Below, in pieces: positions 1 to 9,977 of a stretch of DNA of 64,000 nucleotides. The stretch comes from Streptomyces sp. NBC_01571 (GTDB taxonomy: Bacteria > Actinomycetota > Actinomycetes > Streptomycetales > Streptomycetaceae). The DNA lies in contig NZ_JAPEPZ010000001.1 in NCBI RefSeq assembly GCF_026339875.1, positions 4,402,001 through 4,466,000 on the forward strand, written 5' to 3'. Position 1 is the stretch's first letter, and each line of letters starts with the position of its first letter. The position numbers and the translations under genes are program-made. The notes under the pieces are model-generated. The model made no database searches and was not told the DNA's origin. It was given only the letters and a program-made list of their open reading frames with translations.

Positions 1-286
1 GCCGGCTACCCGTCGTCGCCTTGGTGAGCCACTACCTCACCAACAAGCTGATAGGCCGCGGGCTCATCCTTCACCGCCGGAGCTTTCAACCCACCCAGAT
101 GCCCAGGCAGGTATTATCCGGTATTAGACCCCGTTTCCAGGGCTTGTCCCAGAGTGAAGGGCAGATTGCCCACGTGTTACTCACCCGTTCGCCACTAATC
201 CACCCCGAAGGGCTTCATCGTTCGACTTGCATGTGTTAAGCACGCCGCCAGCGTTCGTCCTGAGCCAGGATCAAACTCTCCGTGAA
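1..286 (-). rRNA. rrs: 16S ribosomal RNA, 5' end (partial)
   Basis: Read on the minus strand this is the first ~286 nt of a 16S rRNA. It holds the universal 5' motif AGAGTTTGATCCTGGCTCAG at about 258-278, then the conserved helices including GTGGCGAACGGGTGAGTAAC. The mature 5' end lies close to 286, after the CACGGAGAG that precedes the primer-8F site. The rest of the gene lies outside the window, beyond position 1. It opens an rrn operon transcribed leftward. Confidence 0.97.
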
Positions 287-500
287 TGTTTTCCCGTAAT
301 CGGGACGACACCACGAGAGCGGAACCAGGAAGAGGAATAATCCTCCCGGTTCACAGCGTCCTCGCTGTGCGCCTACCCCGAAGGGGCAGGACTTTTTCAA
401 AGGAACCTCGTCCCAGCCGATCGGCCGGAGACGGGGTATCAACATATCTGGCGTTGATTTTTGGCACGCTGTTGAGTTCTCAAGGAACGGACGCTTCCTT
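287..500 (-). ncRNA. 16S precursor leader with conserved processing/antitermination element
   Basis: The region upstream of mature 16S contains, on the minus strand at about 463-490, the element around TTGAGAACTCAACAGCGTGCC. This element is very well conserved in actinobacterial rrn leaders, where it belongs to pre-rRNA processing and antitermination sequences. The surrounding 210 nt contain no credible gene. Annotation as leader RNA is by position and motif; exact ends are not visible. Confidence 0.7.
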
Positions 501-552
501 TGTACTCACCCTCTCGGGCTTTCCTCCGGGCGCTTCCCTTCGGTCTTGCGTT

Positions 553-780
553 TCCGACTCTATCAGACCGTTTCCGTATCCGATTTCCTCGATGCTTTCC
601 AGGTTTCCGCTTTCGCGTTTCCCTTTCCGGCGGTTCCGACTTTACCAGATCTGTTTTCCGTTCCGTTTCCGGTCGGAATTCATTTCCAGTGGCCGTTGGA
701 GGAGCCTTTGCCTATTCGCGCCTTGCGGCTCTCTTTCGGCATGTCCGACTTTATCAGAAGCTTTTGATCGGCCTTACCGG
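553..780 (-). promoter_or_regulatory. Multiple rrn promoters with three copies of a -10 motif
   Basis: On the minus strand a 15-nt motif, consensus TCTGRTARAGTCGGA, occurs three times (744-758, 635-649, 553-567). Each copy carries a good -10 hexamer (TAAAGT, TAAAGT, TAGAGT). Streptomyces rrn operons are known to be read from several tandem promoters, so these are probably three of them. The -35 regions are not canonical TTGACA, so exact assignment is inferred. Confidence 0.6.
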
Positions 781-857
781 CCGCTCGGTCCTGACTAATC
801 GGGAGGTGCTTCTCGGAATCGCGTTCACAAGAAGCTCGCAGATGCTAACTGCCACCG

Positions 858-873
858 ACTGGACGTGTCCAGT
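858..873. promoter_or_regulatory. Perfect 16-bp palindrome upstream of rrn promoters
   Basis: ACTGGACGTGTCCAGT is a perfect palindrome (7-bp arms, GT centre; all 16 bases self-complementary except for the central choice). It lies upstream of the most distal rrn -10 motif and about 100 bp from the end of the SpoIIM gene. It could be an operator or a short hairpin; nothing in the sequence tells which. Confidence 0.3.
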
Positions 874-971
874 TCTAGGCAACTGTTCGAATCTACCTCC
901 CCACCGGCTCCATGTCAATGGCTCCTGTGGGGCGAAGAGGAGACTAGCAGGTCAGCGGGCGCAGTCGCACA

Positions 972-1979
972 TCACGCGGCCGTCGGCAGCGTGGCGCTGC
1001 GCTCGGCCTCCTCGACGTCACCGGTGTCACCGGCCCGTACGGCACGACCGCCCAGGACATAGACGTACGTGAGGAAGGCCAGTTCAGCCACGATCCCTAT
1101 GGCGATGCGGGCCCAGGTGGGGAGGCCGGACGGGGTGACGAAGCCTTCGATGGCGCCCGAGACGAACAGGACCAGCGCCAGGCCGATCGCCATGCCGAGG
1201 GCGGCTCGGCCCTCTTCGGCGAGGGCTGTGCGGCGGGAGCGGGGGCCCGGATCTATCAGGGTCCAGCCCAGGCGCAGGCCCGTACCCGCGGCGACGAAGA
1301 CGGCCGTCAGTTCCAGGAGACCGTGCGGAAGGATCAGGCCGAGGAAGGTGTCGAGGCGGCCGGCCGACGACATCAGGCCGATGCCGACACCTACGTTGAG
1401 CATGTTCTGGAGGAGGATCCAGAGCACGGGTATCCCCAGGAAGACGCCCAGGACCAGGCACATCGCGGCGGCCTCGGCGTTGTTCGTCCACACCTGGGCC
1501 GCGAAGGAGGCCGCCGGGTGACTCGAGTAGTAGGTCTCGTACTCGCCGCCGGGGCGCGTGAGCCGGCGCAGTTCTGCGGGAGCCGCGATCGAGGACTGGA
1601 CCTCCGGGTGCGCGCCGATCCACCACCCCAGGAGGACCGCGACGGCGGTGGAGAAGAGTGCTGTGGGCACCCACCAGTGGCGCGAGCGGTAGACGGCGGC
1701 GGGGAACCCCTGGGTGAGGAAGCGGGTGACATCGCGCCAGGAGGCGCGGCGAGTGCCGGTCACGGCGCTGCGCGCGCGTGCCACCAACTGGCTGAGGCGC
1801 CCGGTGAGCTGCGGGTCCGGGGCACTGGACTGGATGAGGGAGAGATGGGTGGCCGTGCGTTGGTACAGGGCCACGAGTTCGTCGGCCTCCGCTCCGGTGA
1901 GCCGGCGCCGACGGCGCAACAGGGCGTCCAGGCGGTCCCACTCCGCGCCGTGCGCGGACACGAAGACGTCGAGGTCCAT
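972..1979 (-). CDS. SpoIIM-like (stage II sporulation protein M family) membrane protein
   Basis: A 335-residue integral membrane protein of the SpoIIM/DUF95 family. The start is the ATG at 1979 (MDLDVFVSAHG...); upstream in-frame codons lack the family N-terminus. A soluble, Arg-rich helical N-terminal part (about 1-100) is followed by several hydrophobic segments. These begin around RHWWVPTALF and include the AEAAAMCLVLGVFLGIPVLW stretch typical of the family. In Bacillus SpoIIM takes part in engulfment. In non-endospore formers such as Streptomyces, homologues are common beside RDD proteins and their role is unknown. It is divergent from the RDD gene at 2101, with a 121-bp shared promoter region. 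Confidence 0.85.
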   Translation of the reverse strand: MDLDVFVSAHGAEWDRLDALLRRRRRLTGAEADELVALYQRTATHLSLIQSSAPDPQLTGRLSQLVARARSAVTGTRRASWRDVTRFLTQGFPAAVYRSRHWWVPTALFSTAVAVLLGWWIGAHPEVQSSIAAPAELRRLTRPGGEYETYYSSHPAASFAAQVWTNNAEAAAMCLVLGVFLGIPVLWILLQNMLNVGVGIGLMSSAGRLDTFLGLILPHGLLELTAVFVAAGTGLRLGWTLIDPGPRSRRTALAEEGRAALGMAIGLALVLFVSGAIEGFVTPSGLPTWARIAIGIVAELAFLTYVYVLGGRAVRAGDTGDVEEAERSATLPTAA

Positions 1980-2100
1980 CGGTTCTGCTGCTCCTCGTCC
2001 TCTCGTACCGCGTGTCAGCTTGTCGTACCGCGGCGCGATGTTGCCCACAGCTTGGCAGACTGGCGGTTCTCGGGGCAGGTCAGGGGAAGGACGGACGAGC

Positions 2101-3105
2101 GTGAGTGAGCTAGTGACGGGCGAGGCGGTGGCGCTGGAGCTGCGCCCCGCGAAACTGCCGAGCCGCGCGCTGGCCGTGCTGCTCGACCTGGTCGTGGCGA
2201 TGGCGGCCTATCTGGTCGTCACCGTCGCCCTGGTCGCCTCGACGGCGGCCCTGGACGAGGCGGCGCAGGTCGCGGTGTCGATCGCCAGTTTCGTTCTGCT
2301 GCTGGTCGGTGGGCCGATCGCGGTGGAGACGCTCAGCCACGGCCGTTCGCTGGGGAAGCTGGCGTTCGGGCTGCGGGTGGTCCGGGACGACGGGGGGCCG
2401 ATCCGGTTCCGGCACGCGCTGGTGCGCGGTGCCATCGGGGTGGTCGAGATCCTGATGACGTTCGGGATCGTCGCGTGCATCGCCTCGCTCGTGTCGGAGC
2501 GGGGGCGGCGGCTCGGTGACGTGTTCGCCGGGACGCTCGTCGTACGGGAGCGGATTCCGGCCGGGCGGAGCGCGTTCGTGCCTCCCCCGCCGCCCTGGTT
2601 GGCGGGACGTTTCTCCGGGCTCGACCTGTCGGCGGTGCCGGACGGGCTGTGGCTGGCCGTCCGCCAGTACCTGACGCGGATGCGGCAGCTGGATCCGCAG
2701 GTCGGTGCGGCGATGGCGGAGCGGCTGGCCTCGGATCTCGCCGCCCGTACCGGGGCGCCCGCGCCACAGGGTGTCCCGGCGGCCGCGTATCTGGCGGCCG
2801 TGGTGCACGAACGGCAGGCGCGGGATGCCAGACGGGCCTTCGGGGGCAGGCCGGCCGTCGCAGCGGTGCCGGGAGGTCCGGGCGGGTTCGTCGCCGGGAT
2901 GCCGGGCGTGAGTGGCCCGGTCGTGCGGCAACCGGGATTCCCGGATCCTCAGGCGGCTCCCGCCTCCGCTCCTGCCGCTGGGGTTTCCCATGCGTCGCCG
3001 GTCGTGGACGGCGACGGGTCGCCGGGGCGGCAGGCGGTTCGGCCCTCGGCGGCGCGGGAGGAGCGGACCGACCGGCCCGCGACCGGATTCGCGCCGCCCG
3101 CCTGA
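2101..3105 (+). CDS. RDD family membrane protein
   Basis: A 334-residue protein starting at GTG 2101. The first ~150 residues form an RDD domain: the RALAVLLD motif near residue 21 carries the eponymous Arg and Asp, two hydrophobic spans follow, and RRLGDVFAGTLVV closes the domain. The second half is a hydrophilic, Pro/Ala/Gly-rich tail, probably cytoplasmic and disordered. RDD proteins are membrane proteins of uncertain activity, sometimes linked to ion transport. The divergent SpoIIM-like gene is the usual partner in streptomycetes. It converges on the gene ending at 3128 with only 22 bp between. Confidence 0.88.
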   Translation: MSELVTGEAVALELRPAKLPSRALAVLLDLVVAMAAYLVVTVALVASTAALDEAAQVAVSIASFVLLLVGGPIAVETLSHGRSLGKLAFGLRVVRDDGGPIRFRHALVRGAIGVVEILMTFGIVACIASLVSERGRRLGDVFAGTLVVRERIPAGRSAFVPPPPPWLAGRFSGLDLSAVPDGLWLAVRQYLTRMRQLDPQVGAAMAERLASDLAARTGAPAPQGVPAAAYLAAVVHERQARDARRAFGGRPAVAAVPGGPGGFVAGMPGVSGPVVRQPGFPDPQAAPASAPAAGVSHASPVVDGDGSPGRQAVRPSAAREERTDRPATGFAPPA

Positions 3106-3127
3106 CGCCCACCGCGGGGGGCCGGCC

Positions 3128-3742
3128 TCAGGCGAACGCCGACGGCGGTGATTCGAGGTGTTCCAGCTCGATGCCGGGTGCCGCGAGGACGACGTCTCCC
3201 GACAGGTGCACGGCGTGCTGTTCTCCCGTGTCCAGCGCTGTGACCTGGTACGCGTCGACGATCAGGGGGCCGTTGTCAGTGGCGTGTGTTTCTCTCGAGA
3301 CCAGGGCCCAGGACTGGTCGAGGGTGCGGGGGGCGAGGACCGGGTCGGTGAAGGCGACGAGGCGTACGCGGGTGGCCGACCCGGAGGGGGTGAGGCGCAG
3401 GAGACGGGCCGTGGCGACGAGGAACGCGGGGGACGTGCCGGTGAAGGCATGGGCGTGGGCATTGCCCTCGGTGGCCTCGGTGCCCGTGGGATCGGTGCGG
3501 ACCCAGGTGACGCCTTCGAGCGCGGCGCCCCGGACCTGCCAGCTCGCGGCGTGCAGTTCCAGCCGGATGGGGCGGCCCAGCTCGTCGAGAGCCAGATCGA
3601 CGGAGCCGGCGTGGTCGCCGGAGGGTGCCGTCAGCTGGGAGACGTAGCGCCAGCCCGAGGGCCCCGGCGCGCAGTGGAAGTGTTCTTCGGCCAGGGGGGT
3701 GTGATCGTGCGGATCGTGGAGCGAATAACGGCCGCGTGGCAT
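3128..3742 (-). CDS. Conserved hypothetical protein
   Basis: A 204-residue soluble protein without signal peptide or membrane span, starting MPRGRYSLHD. It is rich in beta-forming stretches (GWRYVSQL, RLELHAASWQVRG, ATRVRLVAF), suggesting an all-beta or lipocalin-like fold, but I do not recognise the family. It is co-oriented with ahcY immediately upstream (100 bp), but the hairpin terminator at 3767-3795 separates them, so it may be read only by read-through or from its own promoter. I assign no function. Confidence 0.75.
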   Translation of the reverse strand: MPRGRYSLHDPHDHTPLAEEHFHCAPGPSGWRYVSQLTAPSGDHAGSVDLALDELGRPIRLELHAASWQVRGAALEGVTWVRTDPTGTEATEGNAHAHAFTGTSPAFLVATARLLRLTPSGSATRVRLVAFTDPVLAPRTLDQSWALVSRETHATDNGPLIVDAYQVTALDTGEQHAVHLSGDVVLAAPGIELEHLESPPSAFA

Positions 3743-3766
3743 GGGCGTTCAGGTCCTCATCGGGGA

Positions 3767-3795
3767 CAGGCCCCCGCCACGGGGGCGGGGGCCTG
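3767..3795 (-). terminator. Strong hairpin terminator after ahcY
   Basis: A 12-bp perfect GC stem (3767-3778 with 3784-3795) with a 5-nt loop sits 48 bp past the ahcY stop codon. The stability of the stem suggests transcription termination, although there is no clear U-run, as is common in Streptomyces. Confidence 0.75.
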
Positions 3796-3843
3796 CTGAC
3801 ATCCGTACGCCGCGCGGCCGGTGCGGCCGCTCGGCGGGGGTGC

Positions 3844-5301
<1,458 letters not shown>

Positions 5302-5629
5302 GGGGAGCTGCTCCTCGGGATTGTGGCGAGGTGGGTACGGCTGTTCTGCGCGACGGCGGGCACAAGGGTGCCCTCGGGCACAGGTGCGCCCGGTGCGCGC
5401 AGCTCAGTCCGTCGGAGGCCCTCTCTCCCTCGGCCGGTCCGCGGTGGGACCGCCCGACCGCCATCAGCAGCGACGTCTGGCTCAGTCACCAAGCTACACC
5501 GGTCACCCCAGGCCTCCCCAGTCCGGCTCCGGCCATAGTGTGCCTCGGAGGTTCCCAGGAAACCCCTAGCGTCTGGGTGCGCGGGCGCCGGGACATGGGC
5601 TCGCCGCGCACGTCTGCGGGGTTTCGAGG
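5302..5629. other. Intergenic region upstream of ahcY (no gene seen)
   Basis: This 328-bp stretch separates ahcY from the CDF gene (both minus strand). It must hold the ahcY promoter and the end of the CDF transcript. I looked for an S-adenosylhomocysteine riboswitch and did not find its conserved core. No convincing small ORF or repeat is visible. Confidence 0.5.
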
Positions 5630-6607
5630 TCAGTGCTCGGCCGGACGTGCCGGGCCCCCGGGGGCCGCGTCGGGGTCCGGGCCCTTGGCCGCCTCGGCCT
5701 CGCTGTAGATGTCCGGCTCCAGGTAGATGACGCGCGCGATCGGGACGGACTCCCGGATGCGGGCCTCGGCGGCGTTGATCGCTGCGGCGACCTCGCCCGC
5801 CGTGTCGTCGTGCTGGACGGCGATCTTCGCGGCGACCAGGAGTTCCTCCGGGCCGAGGTGGAGCGTGCGCATGTGGATGATGCCGGTGACCGTGTCGCCG
5901 TCGACGATCGCGGTCTCGATCTTCTTCACGTCGTCGACGCCGGCCGCCTCGCCCAGCAGCAGGGACTTGGTCTCGGCGGCCAGGACCAGCGCGATCAGGA
6001 TGAGCAGGACGCCGATGCAGAGCGTGCCGATGCCGTCCCAGAGGCCGTCGTCGGTGAGCAGGGCCAGGCCGACGCCGCCGAGGGCGAGGACCAGACCGAT
6101 CAGTGCGCCGAAGTCCTCGAGGAGGACGACCGGGAGCTCGGGGGCCTTGGCGCGGCGGATGAACTGCGACCAGGACAGCTTCCCGCGCAGTTCGTTGGAC
6201 TCCTTGATGGCCGTGCGGAAGGAGAAGCCCTCGGCGATGATCGCGAACACCAGGACGCCCACCGGCCAGTACCAGTGCTCGATCTCGTGCGGGTGCTTGA
6301 TCTTCTCGTAGCCCTCGTAGACGGCGAACATGCCGCCGACCGAGAAGAGGACGATCGAGACGAGGAAGGCGTAGATGTAGCGTTCACGGCCGTAGCCGAA
6401 GGGGTGCTGGGGCGTCGCCTCGCGCTGGGCCTTCTTGCCGCCGATCAGGAGCAGGGCCTGGTTGCCGGAGTCGGCGATCGAGTGGACACCCTCGGCGAGC
6501 ATCGAGGACGAACCGCTGAAGGCGAACGCGACGAACTTCGTTACCGCGATCGCGAGGTTTGCGCCGAGTGCCGCCACGATCGCCCTGGTGCCGCCTGAAG
6601 CGCTCAT
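5630..6607 (-). CDS. Cation diffusion facilitator family transporter
   Basis: A 325-residue membrane protein expected to export divalent metal (Zn2+, Fe2+ or related) in exchange for protons. The ATG at 6607 (MSASGGTRAIVAAL) begins the first helix; codons further upstream are low-complexity and lack family similarity. The metal-site helix carries EGVHSIADSGNQ, the CDF signature region with His and Asp ligands, followed by HPFGYGRERY between helices. About six hydrophobic segments precede a C-terminal cytoplasmic domain (RTLHLGPEELLVAAKI) of the ferredoxin-like CDF type. The gene lies between manA and ahcY; no metal-responsive operator is obvious. Confidence 0.9.
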   Translation of the reverse strand: MSASGGTRAIVAALGANLAIAVTKFVAFAFSGSSSMLAEGVHSIADSGNQALLLIGGKKAQREATPQHPFGYGRERYIYAFLVSIVLFSVGGMFAVYEGYEKIKHPHEIEHWYWPVGVLVFAIIAEGFSFRTAIKESNELRGKLSWSQFIRRAKAPELPVVLLEDFGALIGLVLALGGVGLALLTDDGLWDGIGTLCIGVLLILIALVLAAETKSLLLGEAAGVDDVKKIETAIVDGDTVTGIIHMRTLHLGPEELLVAAKIAVQHDDTAGEVAAAINAAEARIRESVPIARVIYLEPDIYSEAEAAKGPDPDAAPGGPARPAEH

Positions 6608-6771
6608 CTGCTCCTGCTGTCCCTTCGTACGCCGTCCCGGTCCCCGTCCGTACCCTCGTACCCCGGTCCGGGCTTTGCCCGCCCTTTGCGGTGGGCCATT
6701 GTTGCAGCCCGGTTCGGGGGCGGCGCGGCTGGCCACCCCGGCGACCGGGCCGGGCGGCTGCCGTCACCCCG

Positions 6772-7923
6772 TCAGGCGACCACTGTCGCACGGAAGATCG
6801 TGCCCGAGCCGGACACCTCGGCCTTTTCGCCGGCCGGTACGAAGACCGACCGGCCGGGGGTCAGGACCTCGCCGTCCGCGTGGACGGAACCCGCCGTGCA
6901 GAGCAGGATCTGCGGGGTCTCGCGGGTGAGGTCGTGCGGGGCGGCACCCTCCGCGAGGACGTAGCGGGAGAGGCGGAACTCGTCGATGGGGGTCGCGTAG
7001 ACCTCCTCGCCGCCGGGCGACTCCTCCGGGCGCAGGACACCGGGGTCGCTCGCCTCGAAGCGGACGACGCGCAGCAGTTCGGGGACGTCGACGTGCTTGG
7101 GGGTCAGACCGCAGCGCAGGACGTTGTCGCTGTTGGCCATGATCTCGACGCCCAGGCCGTTCAGGTACGCGTGCGGGACGCCGGCGCCGAGGAACAGGGC
7201 TTCGCCGGGCTGCAGTTGGACGTAGTTGAGGAGCATCGCGGCGATGACGCCGGGGTCGCCCGGGTAGTGGTGCGCGATGTCGGCGTACGGGGCGTGGGCG
7301 CCGCCCAGGCGGTCGCAGGCGGCCGCGGCCTCGGTGACCGTGCGGGCCATGTCGTCGGGGTCCGCGCTCAGCACCGCTGTCAGGACCTCGCGCAGGGCCG
7401 CGTCCTGCGGGTGGGCGCGCAGCAGGTCGACGTACGGCTTGAGGGAGTCGACGTCCAGGGCGGCGAGGAGGGCGGCGGCCTCGTCCGGGGTGCGGAAGCC
7501 GCACAGGCCGTCGAACTCGGTGAGCGCGCAGATGAGTTCGGGTTTGTGGTTGGCGTCCTTGTAGTTGCGGTGCGGGGCGTCGATCGGGATGCCCCGGCGC
7601 TCCTCGTCCTCGAATCCCTCCCTCGCCTGTTCGAGGTTCGGGTGCACCTGGAGGGAGAGGGGGGCGCCCGCGGCGAGGATCTTCAGCAGGAACGGCAGCC
7701 GGGGGCCGAACCTGGCGACGGCCGCGCGGCCGAGCTCCTTCTCGGGGTCCTCGCCTATGACCTCGGTGAGGGGACCGCGCGCCGTGAGCGAGGGGGCGCC
7801 GGGGTGCGCGCCCATCCACATCTCCGCCTGCGGTTCACCGGTCGGCTCGACGCCGAGCAGCCGCGGTATGGCGGTGGTCGAGCCCCAGGCGTAGGGGCGG
7901 ACGGTGTTGTCGAGGCGGTCCAT
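6772..7923 (-). CDS. manA: Mannose-6-phosphate isomerase, class I
   Basis: A 383-residue zinc enzyme interconverting fructose-6-phosphate and mannose-6-phosphate, the entry to GDP-mannose. The type I signatures are clear: the metal-site stretch LSLQVHPNLEQA (Gln and His ligands) and the second signature EIMANSDNVLRCGLTPKH. The start at 7923 (MDRLDNTVRPYAWG) matches the family N-terminus. It is the last gene of a leftward block manB - Trm112 - SIS - manA, with 106 bp separating it from the SIS gene. This arrangement is consistent with supply of mannose donors for glycans and wall polymers. Confidence 0.96.
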   Translation of the reverse strand: MDRLDNTVRPYAWGSTTAIPRLLGVEPTGEPQAEMWMGAHPGAPSLTARGPLTEVIGEDPEKELGRAAVARFGPRLPFLLKILAAGAPLSLQVHPNLEQAREGFEDEERRGIPIDAPHRNYKDANHKPELICALTEFDGLCGFRTPDEAAALLAALDVDSLKPYVDLLRAHPQDAALREVLTAVLSADPDDMARTVTEAAAACDRLGGAHAPYADIAHHYPGDPGVIAAMLLNYVQLQPGEALFLGAGVPHAYLNGLGVEIMANSDNVLRCGLTPKHVDVPELLRVVRFEASDPGVLRPEESPGGEEVYATPIDEFRLSRYVLAEGAAPHDLTRETPQILLCTAGSVHADGEVLTPGRSVFVPAGEKAEVSGSGTIFRATVVA

Positions 7924-8029
7924 GTGCGCTTTTCTTCTCCGTACGTACGCTGCTCTGCGGTCGTTTCCCCACCAGGTGGGCGCCCGTGGCCGTGCGCCCG
8001 GGTGGGGCGTCAGCCGGTGTGGGTCAAGG

Positions 8030-9157
8030 TCAGGCCCCCGAGGCGAGCGCCAGGTAAACGGCGGCGAAATCCGTGACGGCGATCAGTTCCGCGAGCGTCT
8101 CGAGGTCGCCGCCCTCCTCGGGTTCGAGCTCGCTGATCGCGGTGTCGTGGCTGAGGGCCAGCTCGCGGGCGGCGGGCGCGGCGGTGAGGCCGCCGGCCGG
8201 CCGGTCGCGCAGGAGCACCACGCGCGCGTGCAGGACCTGCTGCTCCTCGACGCGGTCGCGGAAGAAGTCGTCGGGGTCGGCGGCCGCGGCCAGTGCGCCC
8301 GAGAGCAGGACGCTGTGGGCGGCGAGCGCCTCGGGGAGTTCCGCGGCGAGCGCGGGGCGGCCCGCCAGTTCCGCGAGCGCGGCGGTGAAACGGCGGCCCG
8401 CGGGGCCCGCGGAGGTGCCCTCCGTCCAGATCACCGGGAGTGCCTCGGCCAGATCGGCGGCGAGCGTCTTGGCGGGGTTGCCGTAGGTCGCGATGGCCGG
8501 GCCGCAGCGTTCGGCCACGTGGTCGAGGCGGTCGGCGACCTTCTGCAGCGCCTCGGGCGGGGCCGAGACCAGGCCGGTGCGGTCCAGCAGGGCGAGGAGC
8601 GGGGTGAGCAGCGCCCACAGGACGCCGGGGGCGGAGGCCGCGAGGGGTGAGTTCGGCTCGTACGGGGCGGTCGCCATCGGTACGAACAGGCCGTGCGTGC
8701 CCTCCACCGCTTCGGCGATCGGGGTGCCGGTGGGGGCCACCGCGACGACGGAGCTGCCGCGCCGGTACGCCTGCTCGACCAGGAGTTCGAGTCCTGGTTC
8801 GGCGCCGTCCGGGGTGGCGATCAGCACGAGGTCCACCGGGCCGGCCCAGCCGGGCAGCTCCCAGCGCAGGGCGCCTCCCGCGGGGGCGACGCCGGTGGGG
8901 GTGAGCCGGGTGACGGGGCAGCTTGCTCCGGCGAGCGTGCCGAGCAGTTCGGCCACTCCGGTGGCCGCCAGTCCGGGGCCGGCGATCAGGACCGCGCGTG
9001 GGCGGCCGTCCGGCTTCAGGTCCGGGATCCCGGCCTCCGTGGCGTGCCGGACCGCGGTACGCACGCGGGCGCCGGCCTCGGCGGCGCCTCGGAGCAGCTC
9101 ACGACGGTCGGCGCGGGCGAGCGCCTCTGGGTCGTCGAGCAGCGAGTCGTCGAGCAT
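8030..9157 (-). CDS. SIS-domain phosphosugar isomerase-like protein
   Basis: A 375-residue cytosolic protein of the phosphoglucose/phosphomannose isomerase C-terminal (SIS) type. The N-terminal sugar isomerase half contains VLIAGPGLAATGVAELL and a second Rossmann-like strand at VDLVLIATPDG. The second half contains RDRPAGG and LELEPEEGGDLETLAELI-like segments usual in this actinobacterial group. It lies between manA and the Trm112 gene in the mannose block, suggesting a role on mannose- or glucose-6-phosphate. Catalytic residues cannot be confirmed by eye, so isomerase activity remains an inference. Confidence 0.82.
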   Translation of the reverse strand: MLDDSLLDDPEALARADRRELLRGAAEAGARVRTAVRHATEAGIPDLKPDGRPRAVLIAGPGLAATGVAELLGTLAGASCPVTRLTPTGVAPAGGALRWELPGWAGPVDLVLIATPDGAEPGLELLVEQAYRRGSSVVAVAPTGTPIAEAVEGTHGLFVPMATAPYEPNSPLAASAPGVLWALLTPLLALLDRTGLVSAPPEALQKVADRLDHVAERCGPAIATYGNPAKTLAADLAEALPVIWTEGTSAGPAGRRFTAALAELAGRPALAAELPEALAAHSVLLSGALAAAADPDDFFRDRVEEQQVLHARVVLLRDRPAGGLTAAPAARELALSHDTAISELEPEEGGDLETLAELIAVTDFAAVYLALASGA

Positions 9158-9247
9158 GGGTCGGCAGCCTCCCGATCGCCGGTGTGTCGCCTGTGTCGCT
9201 GTGGTGCGGGGTGGGCGCCCGGGTGGTGGCGGCGCCCGGTGGCTCGC

Positions 9248-9418
9248 TTACGCGGGGCGGCGGGCCTCGTCGACGAGCAGTACGGGGATGCCGTCCCGGA
9301 CGGGGTAGGCGAGGCCGCAGTCCTGTCCCGTGCAGACCAGCTCGCTCTCCTGCTCCTTGAGCGGGGCGTGGCAGGCCGGGCAGGCGAGGATCTCCAGGAG
9401 GCCGGCTTCGAGCGGCAT
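9248..9418 (-). CDS. Trm112 family (YcaR-like) zinc-ribbon protein
   Basis: A 56-residue protein, [14 protein letters not shown]..., with the Trm112/UPF0434 pattern. CPAC near residues 13-16 and one C-terminal pair (C29, C34) form a zinc-ribbon-like site, followed by the typical [12 protein letters not shown] ending. In eukaryotes Trm112 activates several methyltransferases. In bacteria small homologues are of uncertain role. The ATG at 9418 is chosen because the family begins there; longer in-frame starts run into repeat DNA. It is located 90 bp upstream of the SIS gene, co-oriented. Confidence 0.88.
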   Translation of the reverse strand: MPLEAGLLEILACPACHAPLKEQESELVCTGQDCGLAYPVRDGIPVLLVDEARRPA

Positions 9419-9566
9419 GGGATGTCCTTTCGAACAGGTGGATGCGGCCTGGTCAGAGTACCGCTGTGGGGGGCCGGGTGCCGGAGTTAGGTGACCGGGG
9501 GCTTCGGCGTCCTGCGCCTGGGGCTTCGCCCTGGCCCCCGCCGGTCTTTGCCTCGGCCCCCGGCAG

Positions 9567-9614
9567 GGGCTCGGACCCGGACCCCGCCAAGGGCTCGGAC
9601 CCGGACCCCGCCAA
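9567..9614. repeat. 24-bp direct repeat, two copies
   Basis: Positions 9567-9590 and 9591-9614 are identical adjacent copies of a 24-bp unit beginning GGGCTCGGACCCGG. They sit just upstream of a dispersed intergenic repeat in the manB-Trm112 gap. Confidence 0.85.
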
Positions 9615-9679
9615 GGGGCTGCCGCCCCCTGGACCCCCGCGTCGCCCGAAGGGCTCGTCCTCAAACGCCGGACGGGCTG
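9608..9679. repeat. Dispersed Streptomyces-type intergenic repeat, copy A
   Basis: About 72 bp with the order: hairpin GGGGCTGCCGCCCC, then CGCCCGAAGGGCTCGTCCTC, then AACGCCGGACGGGCTG. Close copies occur in this window at 25034-25161 and 60741-60868, and inverted at 60916-60990, all intergenic. I recall the same sequence type between genes throughout Streptomyces genomes. A genome search would confirm copy number. Confidence 0.8.
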
Positions 9680-9704
9680 GATACGCGGGCCCGTACTGGA
9701 GGTG

Positions 9705-9960
9705 CGGGCCTGCGCTGGACGGTTCCGAACGGGCCGGAGGTGTCAGCCCGCCCTGGACGGTCCCGGACCGGCCGGAAGCGTCAGCCCGCCCTGGACGGTC
9801 CCGGACCGGCCGGAAGCGTCAGCCCGCCCTGGACGGTCCCGGACCGGCCGGAAGCGTCAGCCCGCCCTGGACGGTCCCGGACCGGCCGGAAGCGTCAGCC
9901 CGCCCTGGACGGTCCCGGACCGGCCGGAGGCGTGGGCCCGCGCCGAATGGTTCCGGGGCG
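9705..9960. repeat. Tandem array of 38-bp units
   Basis: Five nearly identical 38-bp units run without spacers: 9743-9780, 9781-9818, 9819-9856, 9857-9894 and 9895-9932. The last differs near its end. One degenerate copy lies on either side (about 9705-9742 and from 9933). The unit begins TCAGCCCGCCCTGGACGG. Because 38 is not a multiple of three, translation cycles through all frames, so this is not a protein repeat. The array lies between the manB stop codon and the Trm112 start, inside a co-oriented gene block. Confidence 0.93.
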
Positions 9961-9977
9961 GGTCGTCCGGGCCGGGT

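Noticed and set aside
880..905. tRNA T-arm-like GTTCGAATC
   Set aside because: The flanking stems do not pair and there is no acceptor or anticodon arm around it.
5302..5629. S-adenosylhomocysteine riboswitch upstream of ahcY
   Set aside because: The conserved core of that riboswitch was not found on the minus strand.
9705..9960. CRISPR array
   Set aside because: The 38-bp units are contiguous, without unique spacers, and no cas genes are in the window.
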